A stretch of DNA of 64,000 nt, taken from assembly GCA_022575985.1 (NCBI GenBank), contig JAKSXM010000007.1:61720501-61784500 (forward strand), read 5' to 3'. The translations under genes were made by a program, and so were the position numbers. Shown piece by piece: positions 51,603-64,000 of the stretch; position 1 is the first letter of the stretch; every line of letters begins with the position of its first letter. A model generated the notes under the pieces. The model searched no databases. It worked only from the letters and a program-made list of their open reading frames with translations, and had not been told where the DNA came from. This stretch comes from Anagrus nilaparvatae (Eukaryota > Arthropoda > Insecta > Hymenoptera > Mymaridae).

Positions 51603-52044
51603 TAAGGTAGTATGTATCTTTGTGTAGTAAAAGAGAGATATTTCTTCGTATTTCTTTTCGAACCTCTTTCTTCCTCTCGTGAGTTTTGTATAAGAAATTC
51701 CAAAATGTTTTTGTTTTTATTTCTGTAAATAAATATCTAGGAGCTTCGAAATTTTTTCTATGAGTTTTTATAACAATAAATAATATTTTAACCAAATATT
51801 ATAAAAATTTGCTCTGTAAATTTTTTTTAATAAGTACGTATTGTAAAAAATGTACAGAACAGGTTTTGATAATATTTGGTTAAAATATAATTTATTGTTA
51901 TAAAAACTCATAGAAAAAATTTCAGAGCTCCAAGATGTTTGTTTATAGAAACAAAAATATTTTGGAATTTCTTATACAAAAATCAAGGAAGATAGAGGTA
52001 CGAAAAATATCTCTCTTTAATTACTTCACGAATATACTTCCTTG
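51603..52044. mobile_element. Foldback element, about 440 bp
   Basis: The left arm (AAGGTAGTATGTATC, AAAGAGAGATATTTCTTCG, TATAAGAAATTCCAAAATGT, TTATAACAATAAAT to about 51806) is inverted at 51865-52044. The arms are about 190 bp with moderate divergence, and the spacer is about 60 bp. The minus-strand ORF at 51574-51795 lies on one arm and is rejected as a gene. Confidence 0.7.
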
Positions 52045-53410
52045 AAAAAAATAAAAATACTAAAAAAAGTGCAAATACTCCGATTTTTAAAACTATAAAT
52101 TATGGAAATAATTATTTATATATTATTAGGGCGATTTTTCTTTTTGCTTTTGAAAAAGTTAGCTGAAAATGAAAGAAAATAAGCTTAACATTTAGCAAAT
52201 ATTAAACGTAGTATGGAACATATAAGAAAACTTCAAACACTTAAAATTTCAAAGATCTGTTCAAGAGTTTTAAAGATTTACGTCCACTTGAAAAAGATTA
52301 TACTTAAAGGACTTAAAATCATACAAATTGTAAGAAGATCAAATTATTAAGAAAAATTTCAAGAGACTTTAATTTTTGTTCAATAAAATTCTGTAATATC
52401 GATTGATAAGCTAAACTAGAATAATTAATAAAGTATAGAGATAAATAATAAAGTACAATAAAATTTATGATAAGAAATTGTTTAAATTACATTATTTTAA
52501 ACATCATTATTTTAAGATTCATTTTATACAACATACAAACTATAAGTACCATCATAAACTATCCAGGAAGAGAGCAGAAATACTATATATATATAACAAA
52601 AACTAATACTAATACTACTACTACTACTATACTTTATTTAACATCCTCTATTAAGAACAGGAAAGACTCTAAGTTGAAACTGAAGGGACAAAAGAGAGAA
52701 AGAAAATTTAAAGTTTTTAGAAGAGAATATATTCGGATAAGAGAGTAAAATTTTATGTTACTTAAGTTTGTTTTATCAGTACAAGTGGTAAAATAGGTTA
52801 CGATTGTATTTTCTTAGAATATACACAAGCCTAAGATTTTATCTAATATTTTATGTATTTAAATTGAAGTTATATATATTTTTAAACTATATATATATAT
52901 AGAAAATAATAAATGTCAAAAACAAACGTTCAACTTTATACTTCAAACAAACCCGAATTCTGTATTTAATGACACTTGAATTTTCCAGATATGTAAATTT
53001 CTTACCTTTTTATTCTTAATTAAGACACCTTAAAAAAATATTTCGACTATTTTTAGGTTATAAACTTGAGAAATTAAAATTTTATTTCTGAATTTTTTGA
53101 TGTAATTTACATTTTGTAGAGAATCCTTGATAATTTTATGATTATCTTTGAGAATTTCAATGTGATATTTGCATAGAAATGTGGAAATATAAATTCTAAT
53201 TAGGGTTTTAAAAACATATTTGGGTCATTTTACTATTGTTATCATTATTTCTCTTTTATAAATTCTACACACGTTAGCTTGGATATTAATTTAAGAAATT
53301 TATTATTTTTTAAATGTCTTGATACCGAAAAATTTCAAATATGAGTAAAAATAAAGTATAAATAAAAGTACTAATTTTTTTAAAAACTAAAGCTATAATT
53401 TAAACATATA

Positions 53411-53943
53411 TGTAGAATTACTGGTTGGGGTATAATGAAATTATTAAATAAAAACACATCTTTTAATTTAATTTACAAAAATATATACAACATTTATTCA
53501 TTACAAAAATTACAAAAAGGTTAAACACTCCTGCATACTCACACAATCACACCAATTATGCCAAAACTACATTGAACTACATATTAAGTATATTCACTCC
53601 AATGCACACCAATCTTATGCACTTTTTCGCCAAGCGCATAAGATACACACATCAATTACATCTTTTACAATAACCCGCCTGATTATTATACATAAAACAG
53701 TACACACGTCTACTCCGTATAAAAGTCATCTCCGAACACACGCATTCATTCAAATCGCCCTCTCCCTTCGATATTAGTCATTTAGAAAAAGAACTACTTT
53801 CTTTCTAAAACAACAGCTGCCCGAAGGCGCTCGGGCCCTCTCGGCCTTTCTCCCGTTATCTACGAAAAACTTAGAAACAAACGTATTAGAAATCAAAGTA
53901 TATATGAATAAAAATAATAATAATAAAAACTACCAATCCCACA
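53411..53943. mobile_element. Probable solo LTR, 533 bp
   Basis: The unit begins TGTAGAATTACTGG and ends in the inverse-like CTACCAATCCCACA, so the ends are TG...CA with an imperfect 15-bp inversion. It is flanked on both sides by TATA (53407-53410 and 53944-53947), a 4-bp target duplication of the kind made by Ty3/gypsy elements. It is GC-richer than its surroundings, with a patch CGAAGGCGCTCGGGCCC. On the plus strand there is a TATAAAAG box at 53718 and an ATAAAA signal near 53907; on the minus strand there is AATAAA at 53498-53493. Orientation is therefore not decided. No internal retrotransposon sequence adjoins it. Confidence 0.65.
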
Positions 53944-54547
53944 TATACCTCTAAAAAATATATGGTATGCTTCGAATGACAGTGATAATAAAAAAGGGTT
54001 AAATAATTAAACTATATTTATAGTTGAAAAACATCATTTGACGTGAATCACTCAGTCACGCAATCTTATTTACTAGCTGTATATGTCGTTTCATTATAAA
54101 CTATCACACGATGTGTCTAAAATATGCATACACCAATTTTATTATTATTAGTTTTATCGTTTTAATGAATATACATATGCAGAATAAACCCTATATAAGG
54201 TGCCAAAGACTAATTTCATTTTAAAAATACAAAGTTTTATATCTTTTGAAACATGTTAGTAAGTAAACAAATTTTTTTACTTATTTCTATTTTTTTTTTG
54301 TTAAATGTTTGTTTATTTTTTTTTTAATTGGCACACGAATTTATTGCAGAAAAAACAAGTAGGACAAATCGTGTCAGCTTTTAATAGATATATACTTTTA
54401 ATTATGTAGAAAGTTTTAATTTTTTTTTAAATATATGTTTGGTTCTGAATAGTTTTATCGTTTTTACATTTTTTAGGTTTTTTTTTAAAGGGTGTAATGT
54501 CTATGGCACGAAAATATAAAAGTTTCAGCTTTTTTTCATTAACCATA

Positions 54548-54970
54548 TTGTAAAAAGTAACTTTCTTATATTAACAAAAAAATGAGAACATTTTCGAAAA
54601 ATGAGTAAATTTTCGAAAAAATTTGTAAATATTCGATAAAAATCATAAATTTACTAAATTTAGTATATTAACAAAAAGTTCGAGTATTCTCGATTTTTTT
54701 GGTGAATTCGCAAGAAAAATTGAGAATTTACAATTTTTGTTCGAAAATTTTCAAAAAATAGTTGTAAATTTACGAATAATAGTTGTGAATTTACAACTTT
54801 TATCGTAAATTCACAAAAAAAAATCGAGAATTCTCGAATTTTTCAATAATATACTAAATTTAGTAAATTTACGATTTTTATCGAATACATACAAAATTTT
54901 TTGAAAATTCACTAATTTTTCGAAAAAATTCTATTTTTTTTTGTAAATCTTAGAAAGTTACTTTTTACAG
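54548..54970. mobile_element. Foldback MITE, about 420 bp
   Basis: The left end TTGTAAAAAGTAACTTTC is mirrored at the right end (GAAAGTTACTTTTTACAG). Inner blocks ATTTACTAAATTTAGTATA and TCGAGTATTCTCGATTTTTTT are inverted on the other side. The arms consist largely of TTCGAAAA and TAAATTTAC motifs, giving many alternative hairpins. No ORF is seen. Confidence 0.75.
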
Positions 54971-57900
54971 TGCACTTCTCAAAAATCAACAAAGCTCTTT
55001 TACTCTTCTCCAGAGCATAAAAATTTCCTAATCTAAATCACAAAAATTTCACCCAATAAAATAATTCACATAAATTTGATAAATACAGTCAAACCAATAA
55101 AAGCAATAAATTTATTATCAATTTTTCAAAATAAAACAGAGTGTATAAATTGAAAAAAATATTTTTATTATCGTAAAACTAGTTTACCAGTATCAGCATT
55201 TTTTTGTTTACTGCATAAAATTGATTTTTATCAACAAAAAATTAAATTATCTCGTAAATATATTTGATTAAAAAAAATAAATATTGTTTACACAGAGTGT
55301 ATATTCTATTAAAAACATAAATAACAATAAAAATAGGTACACCTACATCGAGCTGAAAAAATTTAGTTGTATAAATTAAAACCTGTCTATAAATGGCCTA
55401 ATTTCGCGTTGTTTTTTAAAAAAATAAATTTTATCATTTTACGAGTTTCATGTAATAATAAAATCTGATATAATATATTATGATTATAATACATAAAAAA
55501 TAAAAAATATGATATAATTCATATAAACGTTTTTTATGATAACAGTATAATTTTAAATTTCATAATCTGGTAGTAAAAAAAATGAAAAAATTTTAAGTAT
55601 AAACGTTGCATTTAAACTTCATTATGCATATTTAAATGTATATTGTTTAACAAGACAATAAAAAAATAAATTAAATGTATTGCTGCACTCTGAAAATTAT
55701 GTTTTAAAGCATTACTTAATTAAAATTGTACATAGAGTTTGTTTAAGTAGTTAGAAAATTTTTATAGCTTATTTTATAACGAAGGGCTATTTGTATATGG
55801 AACGGAATATTATTTTTTAGATTTTTGGTGCTGGGGGTTATGGGTTTAGGGTAGTAAGAATTTCGAAAGTTTGTGAAATAAGGGAAATTTTGGGGTTTTG
55901 GATAAATGTACCGAATTTTTCCCTTCCCGTTCAAAACTATGTCTTATCATGAGGCATAATTTATATTTTGGAACAGTTTTTCACAATGTAGTTTTTGAAT
56001 GATTTAACTTTCAAAATTTAATATTTTTGGAAGATTTTCAAAATTTTTGAAAAAATCATAAGTTGCCAGCAAAAAAAGGTTCAGGTTATTATAGGCCTAA
56101 AAAATAACGAATTACCATTTTTCTGGATTACAACAAAAATGCTGAATAAGAGGATATGTAAAAAAAGTAGCAAATTGAAATTTTAACTCGTACATAAACA
56201 CTTGTAAAACAAGAATTACACAAAGGGTGTATTATATACAAAAGGAAGACAACAAAAAAATATAAAAATCGTAATTGTTCGGTTTCAAAAAGAAGTAAAA
56301 TAAAAAACGAGTAGAGTATTGATATTCAATTCCGAAACACTTTACACGTATGGTTTAAAGTTACTATGGATAGAAACTGAATTGACTTTAAAAGTCAATA
56401 TCATCTAAAGCAGGCTTGCCTAAAGTTTTATAAAATTGACCACTTGATAAATGATGTCAATCTATACCATTCGAGTATTTATTTACAAAACTTGATACAT
56501 ATATAATCGACACTGTCAAATAGAAATTGGATATAATGTTTTAGTATTGACTAAAGTTTTTTTTTATAGATTATCTTTACTTTTTAATTTGATACTTTAT
56601 TTATTGGTTTAATTTTATTTTTATACAAAAATTTTCTTGTTGGAAATTATATTTTATGTTATAAAACCACACATATAGTCCAAAGTGTGGAGAAATCTGT
56701 TACTATTATTCAACATATTTTGCTTTAAACTTACTGATTAGAATATATTATTTTTAGAGAAAGATTTAAATTTAAATCTTATTTGAGATTAAATCAATTT
56801 AAAGATGATTAAGCTTATCCAAGAGAATTTAATTTATGCAATGTAAATTTTCTTTGAGCTATCTAAGTAGGTTTACTTTATCCAATTAGAAATATCTATA
56901 ATGACGTAAAATAACAATCTTAGTATCTGAAAGGTCAAATATAGAAAATTATAGAATTTCTTGTAATTATGAATTTTCGTTATATTATGAATTATGGTCG
57001 TTAAACTAATAATCAATAATGAAAAGTACAAAAGGTTTAAGAGTTTTTTCAATAAATTACTTAATGAATTTTGTTAAATCTTACAAAAACACACTTCTTT
57101 ATTTCTCAAATTATCTATTTTAACGTATTTCAAAAAAAAAAAACGTTTTTTGCTATTATTTCCGGGCTTCGGCACTAATTTTAAAAAACTTGCAGTAATT
57201 ACAAGAAACAACACACTCATAAGTTTTAGTAAGTAATTCATAACATTTTCTTTTTATACTTAAATTACATGTAACAAAGTATAATAAACAACAATTTAAA
57301 AACAATCTCAATCATAACACATGCAAACTGTAACAAACTTTTTTATAAAATATGTATTTTTAAAAAAAGTTAAATAAATAAAAAGAAAAACTTAGTATTT
57401 TAATCATGAATTAATCAAAGTTTTCTACACACACACACATACACAAAAGCAGTTATTTTCTGCTTTACACGCAAATTCATATTATTAAGACAAATAAAAT
57501 TATAGTAAAATGTAAATAAGGGCATGTGACATTTAATTAAACGACGAAAATTACAACTATAATCAATTGTGTTAACAAACTTTTCTTCAGATCATATATC
57601 ATCATTTAAAAATACATTAATTTATATATACTTTTTTATAAAGCTTATTATTTGATGAATTTGCAAAAAAAAAAAGAAGAAAAATTGTTGTTTAACCGTT
57701 GCTTGTAATACATCAAAATTTATTAGTGCTAAGGAAAAGAAAAATTATTTTTTGAATGTTTTTAGTTGATAATTAATTTATGATATTTCGAATAGCTTGC
57801 TAAAATGCAATTTACCACAAGATTTGTTATTAAATTCGAGATACATCAGATATCAAATAATACTCTACAAATAAACTCAATAATTCTTTATCCAATAGAT

Positions 57901-59344
57901 TAATATCAAAATAATTAAAATTAAATCAAGAAAGTAGAATAAAAAAATTCAATTTATTTTCAAGATAATTCAATTCTTATATATAACTTTATTAGTACTA
58001 TAACTACATTACAAAGGAAAAAAATTTTCTTATTCTTCTTTATAACAGTGTGTGAATTCAAGCGTATAACAAAAAAAGGGAGGATGAAGAAGAGGTCAAT
58101 CTGTTCCTTTTTTTTTTTTATTCAATGAAAAAAAAGAAATGATGAAAAATCCAAGCACATACATAGAAATGTTTCTATAAAATAACGAGGTTGTCCACAT
58201 CTCTTTCTTGAAATTGAACCTATTTATTTGTGTGCTTCGAGGATTCTTAATTGGATCTTATCTTATATAGTAAGTTTCAATATCTATACAACAAAGATTA
58301 AATCCTTTAAATTATTTTATCTGTCACATCTTTATTTTTTTCCTATTATTATCTGCTTTATTTTTTGACATTTTTCTACTTTTTTTTTTTTATGATTTAT
58401 ACTTGAATATGACAAATTCAAGATTTATACCAATATTCTTTATCTTTTTTATTATTATATCTGACATTAACAGATTTATATATTATCTAAAAATATATAT
58501 ATATTGAATTTTTTAAATTTTAATAAGTAACGTTTGGTTTAGAGATAAAAGATTATAAATTCAAAAAAGTTAAATATTTATACAGCATAAAATAACATTA
58601 ACAAAAAGGAAACAAAAAGTTTTTCTTTATTGGTTCCATTAGTAACTCGTCACGAAATTTAAACACATTTTCTCTCTTATATATAACAGGGTGTTAATTG
58701 AGGCTCGCTTTATAAATACAGAGAAAACTTTCTAAATATTTATAAGTACCATTTTTTTTCCTGTTGTTCTTGCTCTTGTCAATTTTATTTTAAGTATCTG
58801 TCAATTATAAATATTATAAAATGTAACATTAAAATCACGATTTATATATTTGGGACATAATAATCACGAATTTGGACAATAATTTATACAATTTCGAATT
58901 AAAATACCGTGGGACTTAAAGAGTTCGTCACCAGTATATTATTTCATCTGAATATTTTAAGATGTATAACAAGACATTTATACATTTTTATATATATATA
59001 TGTATATATATATAAGAAACCACGTGTTTTCATATATATAAAGGATTGTGTTATTTTTGCACGCAAACTTGCGTGTATTTTATACTATATTGAAATTTTC
59101 TGCAAGCAGACTTTATATATATAACGCCTTAAGCTATAACAACAACCTTTCTTCGTCAACTTTAATTCTATGTTAGTGTGCATATATATGAGAAAGACAG
59201 AAAATTCATATATGCTTTACTTTACTTATTTTTTTTTTTTTTGGTTAAAATGCATATGAAATTTTACCTTGTAATATAGTAATAAAGTTTTTCTTGAATT
59301 TTTATCGACAATTTTTTTTCATTTTAGTACTTCCCTTCCTTTTA

Positions 59345-59365
59345 TGTGTGTGTGTGTGTGTGTGT
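59345..59365. repeat. (TG)10 microsatellite
   Basis: The longest clean TG run in the window. Confidence 0.95.
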
Positions 59366-60337
59366 AACCAAAGTATTCATTATTCAAAATAAAGTATGTG
59401 GTATATATATTATGTTGATTGATATTCATGTTTAACACCCCTTTTTAATTTGTTGTTTTAGCTTTTTTTTTGGTATGATGGTTTTATTAAAATTTTTGAA
59501 AGGATGAAAGGAATATATTTAAGAAGATTGAATATAATTATAATTGAATGAAGTTTAAGGAATTTTATTTTTTTGTTTACATTTAATTAATTAAATTATA
59601 GGTTCAAATTTTGGGCTGTTAACTTGTTAAAATTCATTTTTTTTTTTATTTTTTAGTTAAATACGAAAAGTTTGTACAGAATGTGCTTTAAAGTATTAAA
59701 ATGAATTTACATTATTTTATAAAAATTTCAAATTTGAATTTCAAATTTAAATTTTTATTCAGAGTTATAAAATTTTTACTGTCGTTTTACATTTGTGACG
59801 AAACTTTGATTTTACATTAGCATGAAATAAAATAATATTCGCGTGCAGAGATAAAATGACTAATTTCTCAGGGATTAGTAAAAATCAAATTTTAAAAATT
59901 CACAAAAATTAAGTTTATAAGTCAAAAATTTTTATTGTTTTCATATAAGTCATTTAAGCCCTTTCTAGACCTAATAAATACTTCAAATTAATGATATTAA
60001 TAACCAATCCCTCAAACAATATCTGAAAAAAAAAATAGATTACGTCACTACGATTAATTTAATCGATTATAACCATAACATCCTGAAACTGTTAAGAGAT
60101 TATTATATTTTATGCTGTGATAAAACAACAAAAATCAAGAGTAAATTCTCTAGTCCAATTTCATTTTTGACAAAATTGTAAAGGTTTATAAGCCAGTTAA
60201 TTTGAAAATAAGAAATATTGCATTTAACAACAATTAAATCTGCAATGATTATAAATATGAAAATAAGAAATTACAATCTTTTAAATATATCATATATAAT
60301 TATATAAGGTTTCATGATAACTTAGCGTTATTCTGTA

Positions 60338-60372
60338 TATATAATATTCAAAAGTCATTTCTCTTGTGAGAA
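60338..60372 (+). repeat. 35-bp box copy 10
   Basis: TATATA, 12 bases, CATTTCTCTTGTGAGAA. The spacer ATATTCAAAAGT is nearly that of copy 12. Confidence 0.75.
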
Positions 60373-61032
60373 AAAAAGAATTAAGAAATTAAATGTAAAA
60401 AATAAAATTTTATTTTTTTTAATATTCTCCAACAAAAACATTTTTTGTGAAACTGCAATTTTGAATATTTTGTAAATTGACTAGGATATTTATTTTAGGG
60501 TAGGTTTTTTATAGGGGACTCATACTCGGACTCATAATCAATTAAATAATATTAACAGCATTACGGAGTATTGTAATTACTAATTTTTTCTATAGAGAAC
60601 TTATAGCAATTAGGCTATTCAATTTTAGGTTTTTGGCGTTATATTATAAAAAATTCCTTTTAGTATTTGATTCTATTCCTGTTTTCAAAGTTTTCGTTTT
60701 TAGTCCAAGCTTCTAAGATTTGAGTTTAAAATTTGTTTATATTAAAAGCAAGGTTACCTACTATTCTTGATTAATAACTGTAAGAGGTTATAGTATATAG
60801 TCCACAGATACTGCAGGAACAAAGACTTTTTGTACATATTGTACATTAATAATTAAAAATAACGTACCTATAATGACTAAATTAACAAAATACATATTTT
60901 TAACTTAGATATTATTGAAAAATTTACATAATTAACTTTATATCTGTGGTGAGTAAGAAGAAAAGCATATGTTCTATATATAAACATAGGGCTTATGCCG
61001 TTCTTCATATTCGCCACAGATATACAGGTCTA

Positions 61033-61067
61033 TATATAATGTTTAAAAATCTTTTTGTTTGCGAGAA
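61033..61067 (+). repeat. 35-bp box copy 11
   Basis: TATATA, 12 bases, CTTTTTGTTTGCGAGAA: a diverged core with the spacing kept. Confidence 0.65.
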
Positions 61068-61563
61068 AAAATGTTTTTAACAAAAATCAAGAAATTTTAT
61101 TTCTTATAATATATCATACCAGAAAATATAGTTCTATAATTTCTTGAAGAATTCAAATTTATAAATAAAAAATTGTGAAATTGTTTTGGGAATAATAAAA
61201 ATTAAATATTTGAATAAATTGTAAAATTTCTTGTCAAGGTAGTATTTACCTCGGTATTTACTATTTTGAAAATAAATTTAATTTTAAATATTTCATTAGA
61301 CTACTAATTAAAATCACTTTTAATCAGTATTTTTACTGTTCAATTTATTTTGGAGCTTTTTAGGTTGAAGACAAGATCATTTTTGAACAAGTAATTAATT
61401 ATAATGATAGTAGATTTAACAGGAAATTTTACAGTGTATAAGAATGAGGATAGTACCATAGTATAATATATTGTGCCATGGATATTACGTGAATATCGAT
61501 ATTTAATTCAGAGTTTAATTAATTTTACAATTGAAACATATAAATTCAAAATTTTTTTGCGGT

Positions 61564-62776
61564 GACAGTGTCTATTTACACTTACCGTTTTCACACGGTT
61601 GTTCCATTCTTCAGATAAAATTCACGGTTTTTCATCTTTTCCGTATGTAACCGTACAAAATTACCGTATATAACCGTATGACTCGCAGGTTTAATCATAT
61701 ATCTACCGTAAAAAACCGTGTGAAAACAATTCAAATACTTCAACCGTGTATAACCGTGTCATTATAAATAAATAAAAAGGAATGCCGTGTTCAATCATAT
61801 GAAAAATTTATATAAAGAATCAACCGTGTTTAACCGTGTCAATATAATAAGGAAAAGCTCAACCGTGTGTAACCGTACAAAAAATGAATTTATAACTACT
61901 GCCGTGTTTAACCGTATAAATATTAACAAAAAAAAAGTAAACCGTAAGTAGCCGTATAACAATTAATGAAACATCAACCGTATTTAACTGTGTCTTTATA
62001 AGCATACAATAGATCTACCGTGTGCAACCGTATGATAAATGCTTTTAAAGAATCAACCGTGTCTAGCCGTATGAAAAATAATTTTAAAGTATCCACCGTG
62101 TTTAACCGTTTTAATACAATAAATAACAGCTCAACCGTTTATGACCTTATGAAAAATGAATTTATAGCTTCTGCCGTTTTTAACCGTACGTACTCTATAT
62201 ATTAGCTCACTCAAAGGGCCTTCGGCCCCTTTTCGTAAAAATAAATTTTAACTAAATTAAATTATTGACAGAAATATTGAATGACAGCACATAAGGGGGC
62301 CAAAGGCCCCATGCGCCAATATTATGCACTTTTAATAATTCTTTTTTTTTTTAACGGCCGTAATTATACATTAAATTTTTATACGGTTACACACGGCAAG
62401 CATTTTTCATACGGTTGTTTACTGTTGATCGATTGTATGCTTATAAATCCACGGTTAAACACGGTTGATCTTTGAAATTTATTTTTCATACGGCTAGACA
62501 CGGTTGATCTCTTTTCCGTTAACAGTGCTACGGTTCAACACGCGGCTGCAACTAAATTCATTTTTCATACGGTTACACACGGCTGAGCTCATTTTATTAT
62601 ATTGACACGGCTAAAAACGGCGGAAAATGTAAAACAAATTTTTATACGGCTAGACACGGCAGAAGTTTGGCTTATTTGTAAGTCACACGGATATACACGG
62701 AAAAGATGAAAACCCGTGAATTTTATCTGAGAAACGAAATGCCGTGTGGAAACGGTAAGTGTAAATAGACACCGTC
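61564..62776. mobile_element. Foldback element with facing arrays of ACCGT pairs
   Basis: The outer TIRs are about 105 bp, inverted between about 61564-61670 and 62670-62776 (AGTGTCTATTTACACTTACC on the left, its near inverse GGTAAGTGTAAATAGACACC on the right). Inside the left TIR begins an array of 15 units of the type ACCGTGTTTAACCGTATGA (61640-62190). The right side holds 9 units in inverse orientation (62383-62700). Pairs of CCG are 10 bp apart and units repeat every 39-41 bp. The centre holds two GC-rich palindromes (GGGCCTTCGGCCCC at 62217 and GGGGCCAAAGGCCCC at about 62296). No transposase is present. The arrays resemble subterminal transposase-binding repeats, which is inference. Confidence 0.85.
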
Positions 62777-63764
62777 TATTAATTATTATCATTTTTAGAA
62801 GGCCTCAAAATTAAGAAAGGGGTAATACTATTAAAAAAATTTTGGTTTTTAGTCCCTTTAAATGGTGTATAAGCTACCAAAATATAAGGTTTGTTCTTTT
62901 GTCCCAAAATAGTAGAACCAGAGTCAACTAAGAGAAAAAAAAATTCGCGCTTATTTAAAAAAAGTTATACATTTCAGCCACCTTATGATTTAAAACTAAA
63001 TTTATAATTAAAAATGCTTGAGGAGGGGTCAACTGTTACTTTATTAATAATATTCAAATAAATATAATATTCTAATAAATGAAACATTTAAATGTTAGTA
63101 TGTAGTTAATAACTAAAAAACGCGTTAATAAATAATAAATTGTTAAATTAAAACAGTTTTTAATTAGTAAATAAATAAATTTTAAAAAGTGCGGCTTCCT
63201 TCTACATGGATTTTTTTTTTTTCCATTTTTTTTTCAATTTTAATTTTAAATAATAGTATGGCCGGGTTGTTAGGATTAGATAGTAATTTAATCAAATTTT
63301 CATTAAAAATTAGATAATTGACAATTTTCAAGAAAAACTATAATAAACGGAATGCTTTTCAAACTACTGTCATGAATACATGTATACCTTCATGTATACC
63401 TTCTTAATTTAACTAGTTTCACCCTATGGGGACTAAAGAATACAAATCTATAAAAATTTCGTATATCTTAGGTGTAAGTTTTTCTGTTTAGGTACTTTTT
63501 TTCGAAGTTTTCTTACTTCTCTAATCATTGAACTTTATTCACAACCATTATGAACCAAAAACAATTATTTATTATTACGAGTAATGAATGATTTGAACGA
63601 AATTAACAAACAGATAAGTTTTTTTTACAGAAGTCACACGAGTCAACCAGAAAAAATAATCAGCGAACCTGAAAACAGGAAGGATTATAGAAATTTGAGA
63701 ATTTATGTTTATTTTAAAATAGAGAACAATTATATAATGTATAATAATAATATAATTTATTCTA

Positions 63765-63799
63765 TATATAATATTCGAAAGTCATTTCTCTTGCGAGAA
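63765..63799 (+). repeat. 35-bp box copy 12
   Basis: TATATA, 12 bases, CATTTCTCTTGCGAGAA. Confidence 0.75.
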
Positions 63800-64000
63800 A
63801 AAAAAATATTTTATTTTGAATTTAGAAATGTTGTGCTATATTCTATCTCTTGCAATATTTTCAACTACTACATTAATTAAATATTACAAAATAAAAAAAA
63901 AAGTAATTCAAACACAAATAAACATTAAAATTTGAAATATAACTGCATTTAATAAGAAAAATTTTTTCCATATCCAATCACATACATAATTTTTTTCATA

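Larger units (their letters stand above)
48062..64000 (-). other. Upstream intron or 5' region of semaphorin-1A (at least 15.9 kb)
   Basis: This region lies upstream of the first exon seen. The start/signal-peptide exon should end with G, to complete the split codon, and be followed by a GT donor. I looked on the minus strand and found no convincing candidate, so it may lie outside the window. Contents: a hairpin repeat at 48.89-49.10 kb, a foldback at 51.60-52.04 kb, a probable solo LTR at 53.41-53.94 kb, a foldback at 54.55-54.97 kb, the ACCGT-array element at 61.56-62.78 kb, and 35-bp boxes at 51432, 60338, 61033 and 63765. The segments 49.5-51.4, 55-60.3 and 62.8-63.7 kb hold only A/T-rich low-complexity sequence and microsatellites. 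Confidence 0.6.

Noticed and set aside
61640..62190. Regularly spaced repeats that could be taken for a CRISPR array
   Set aside because: Units are only about 19 bp with similar rather than unique spacers, mirrored in inverse orientation within TIRs, in a eukaryotic intron with no cas genes.
48062..64000. Search for the semaphorin start exon on the minus strand (candidate donors near 50168, 52996, 59270 and 61250)
   Set aside because: The sequences before these GT sites are A/T-rich, contain stops and do not encode a signal peptide or the expected KMYVQFG-like segment.
1..64000. tRNA, rRNA, snRNA genes or bacterial-type operons
   Set aside because: No B-box, anticodon arm, conserved snRNA or rRNA segment, or long coding ORF was seen on either strand by eye.

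Overview
This 64 kb window is very A+T-rich (about 80% by eye, not counted) eukaryotic DNA. It holds no operons, no ribosome-binding-site logic and no ORF above about 100 codons. The only protein-coding signal I can defend is on the minus strand: three short, correctly spliced exons (48061-47965, 42111-42060, 19305-19135) that join in frame into about 106 residues. They cover the start of a semaphorin Sema domain and resemble arthropod semaphorin-1A (motifs FLGNESH, HFKLLE, GAR, YNIS, CYLKG, CQNYVRV, CGTNAYKPLC). This points to an insect; the AT-richness would suit a parasitoid wasp or similar insect, but I cannot settle the order. The signal-peptide/start exon and everything after the first Sema blade lie outside the window or are unrecognised, so essentially the whole window is intron or 5' flank of this one gene.

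Layout, read 5' to 3' along the gene (right to left in window coordinates): 64000-48062 is upstream intron or 5' region; the first seen exon is at about 48.0 kb; then a 5.85 kb intron; an exon at 42.1 kb; a 22.75 kb intron; an exon at 19.2 kb; and at least 19.1 kb of the next intron, running off the left edge.

The introns are packed with decayed, non-autonomous DNA-transposon-like elements, many of them foldbacks (long inverted repeats). The main ones are at 3.05-3.74, 5.7-6.3 with a relative at 34.8-35.8, 13.16-14.04 (with another element nested inside), 27.37-29.25 (two nearly identical arms of about 0.8 kb), 43.08-45.37, 51.60-52.04, 54.55-54.97 and 61.56-62.78 kb. There is one probable solo LTR (53.41-53.94 kb) with a 4-bp target duplication.

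Two observations stand out. First, the 61.56-62.78 kb element carries about 24 paired ACCGT-type half-sites, 10 bp apart within a pair and about 40 bp between pairs, arranged as two facing arrays. Second, a dispersed 35-bp box (TWTATA, 12 variable bases, then CATTTCRCTTGCGAGAA) occurs at least 12 times with invariant spacing. I recognise neither as a named family.
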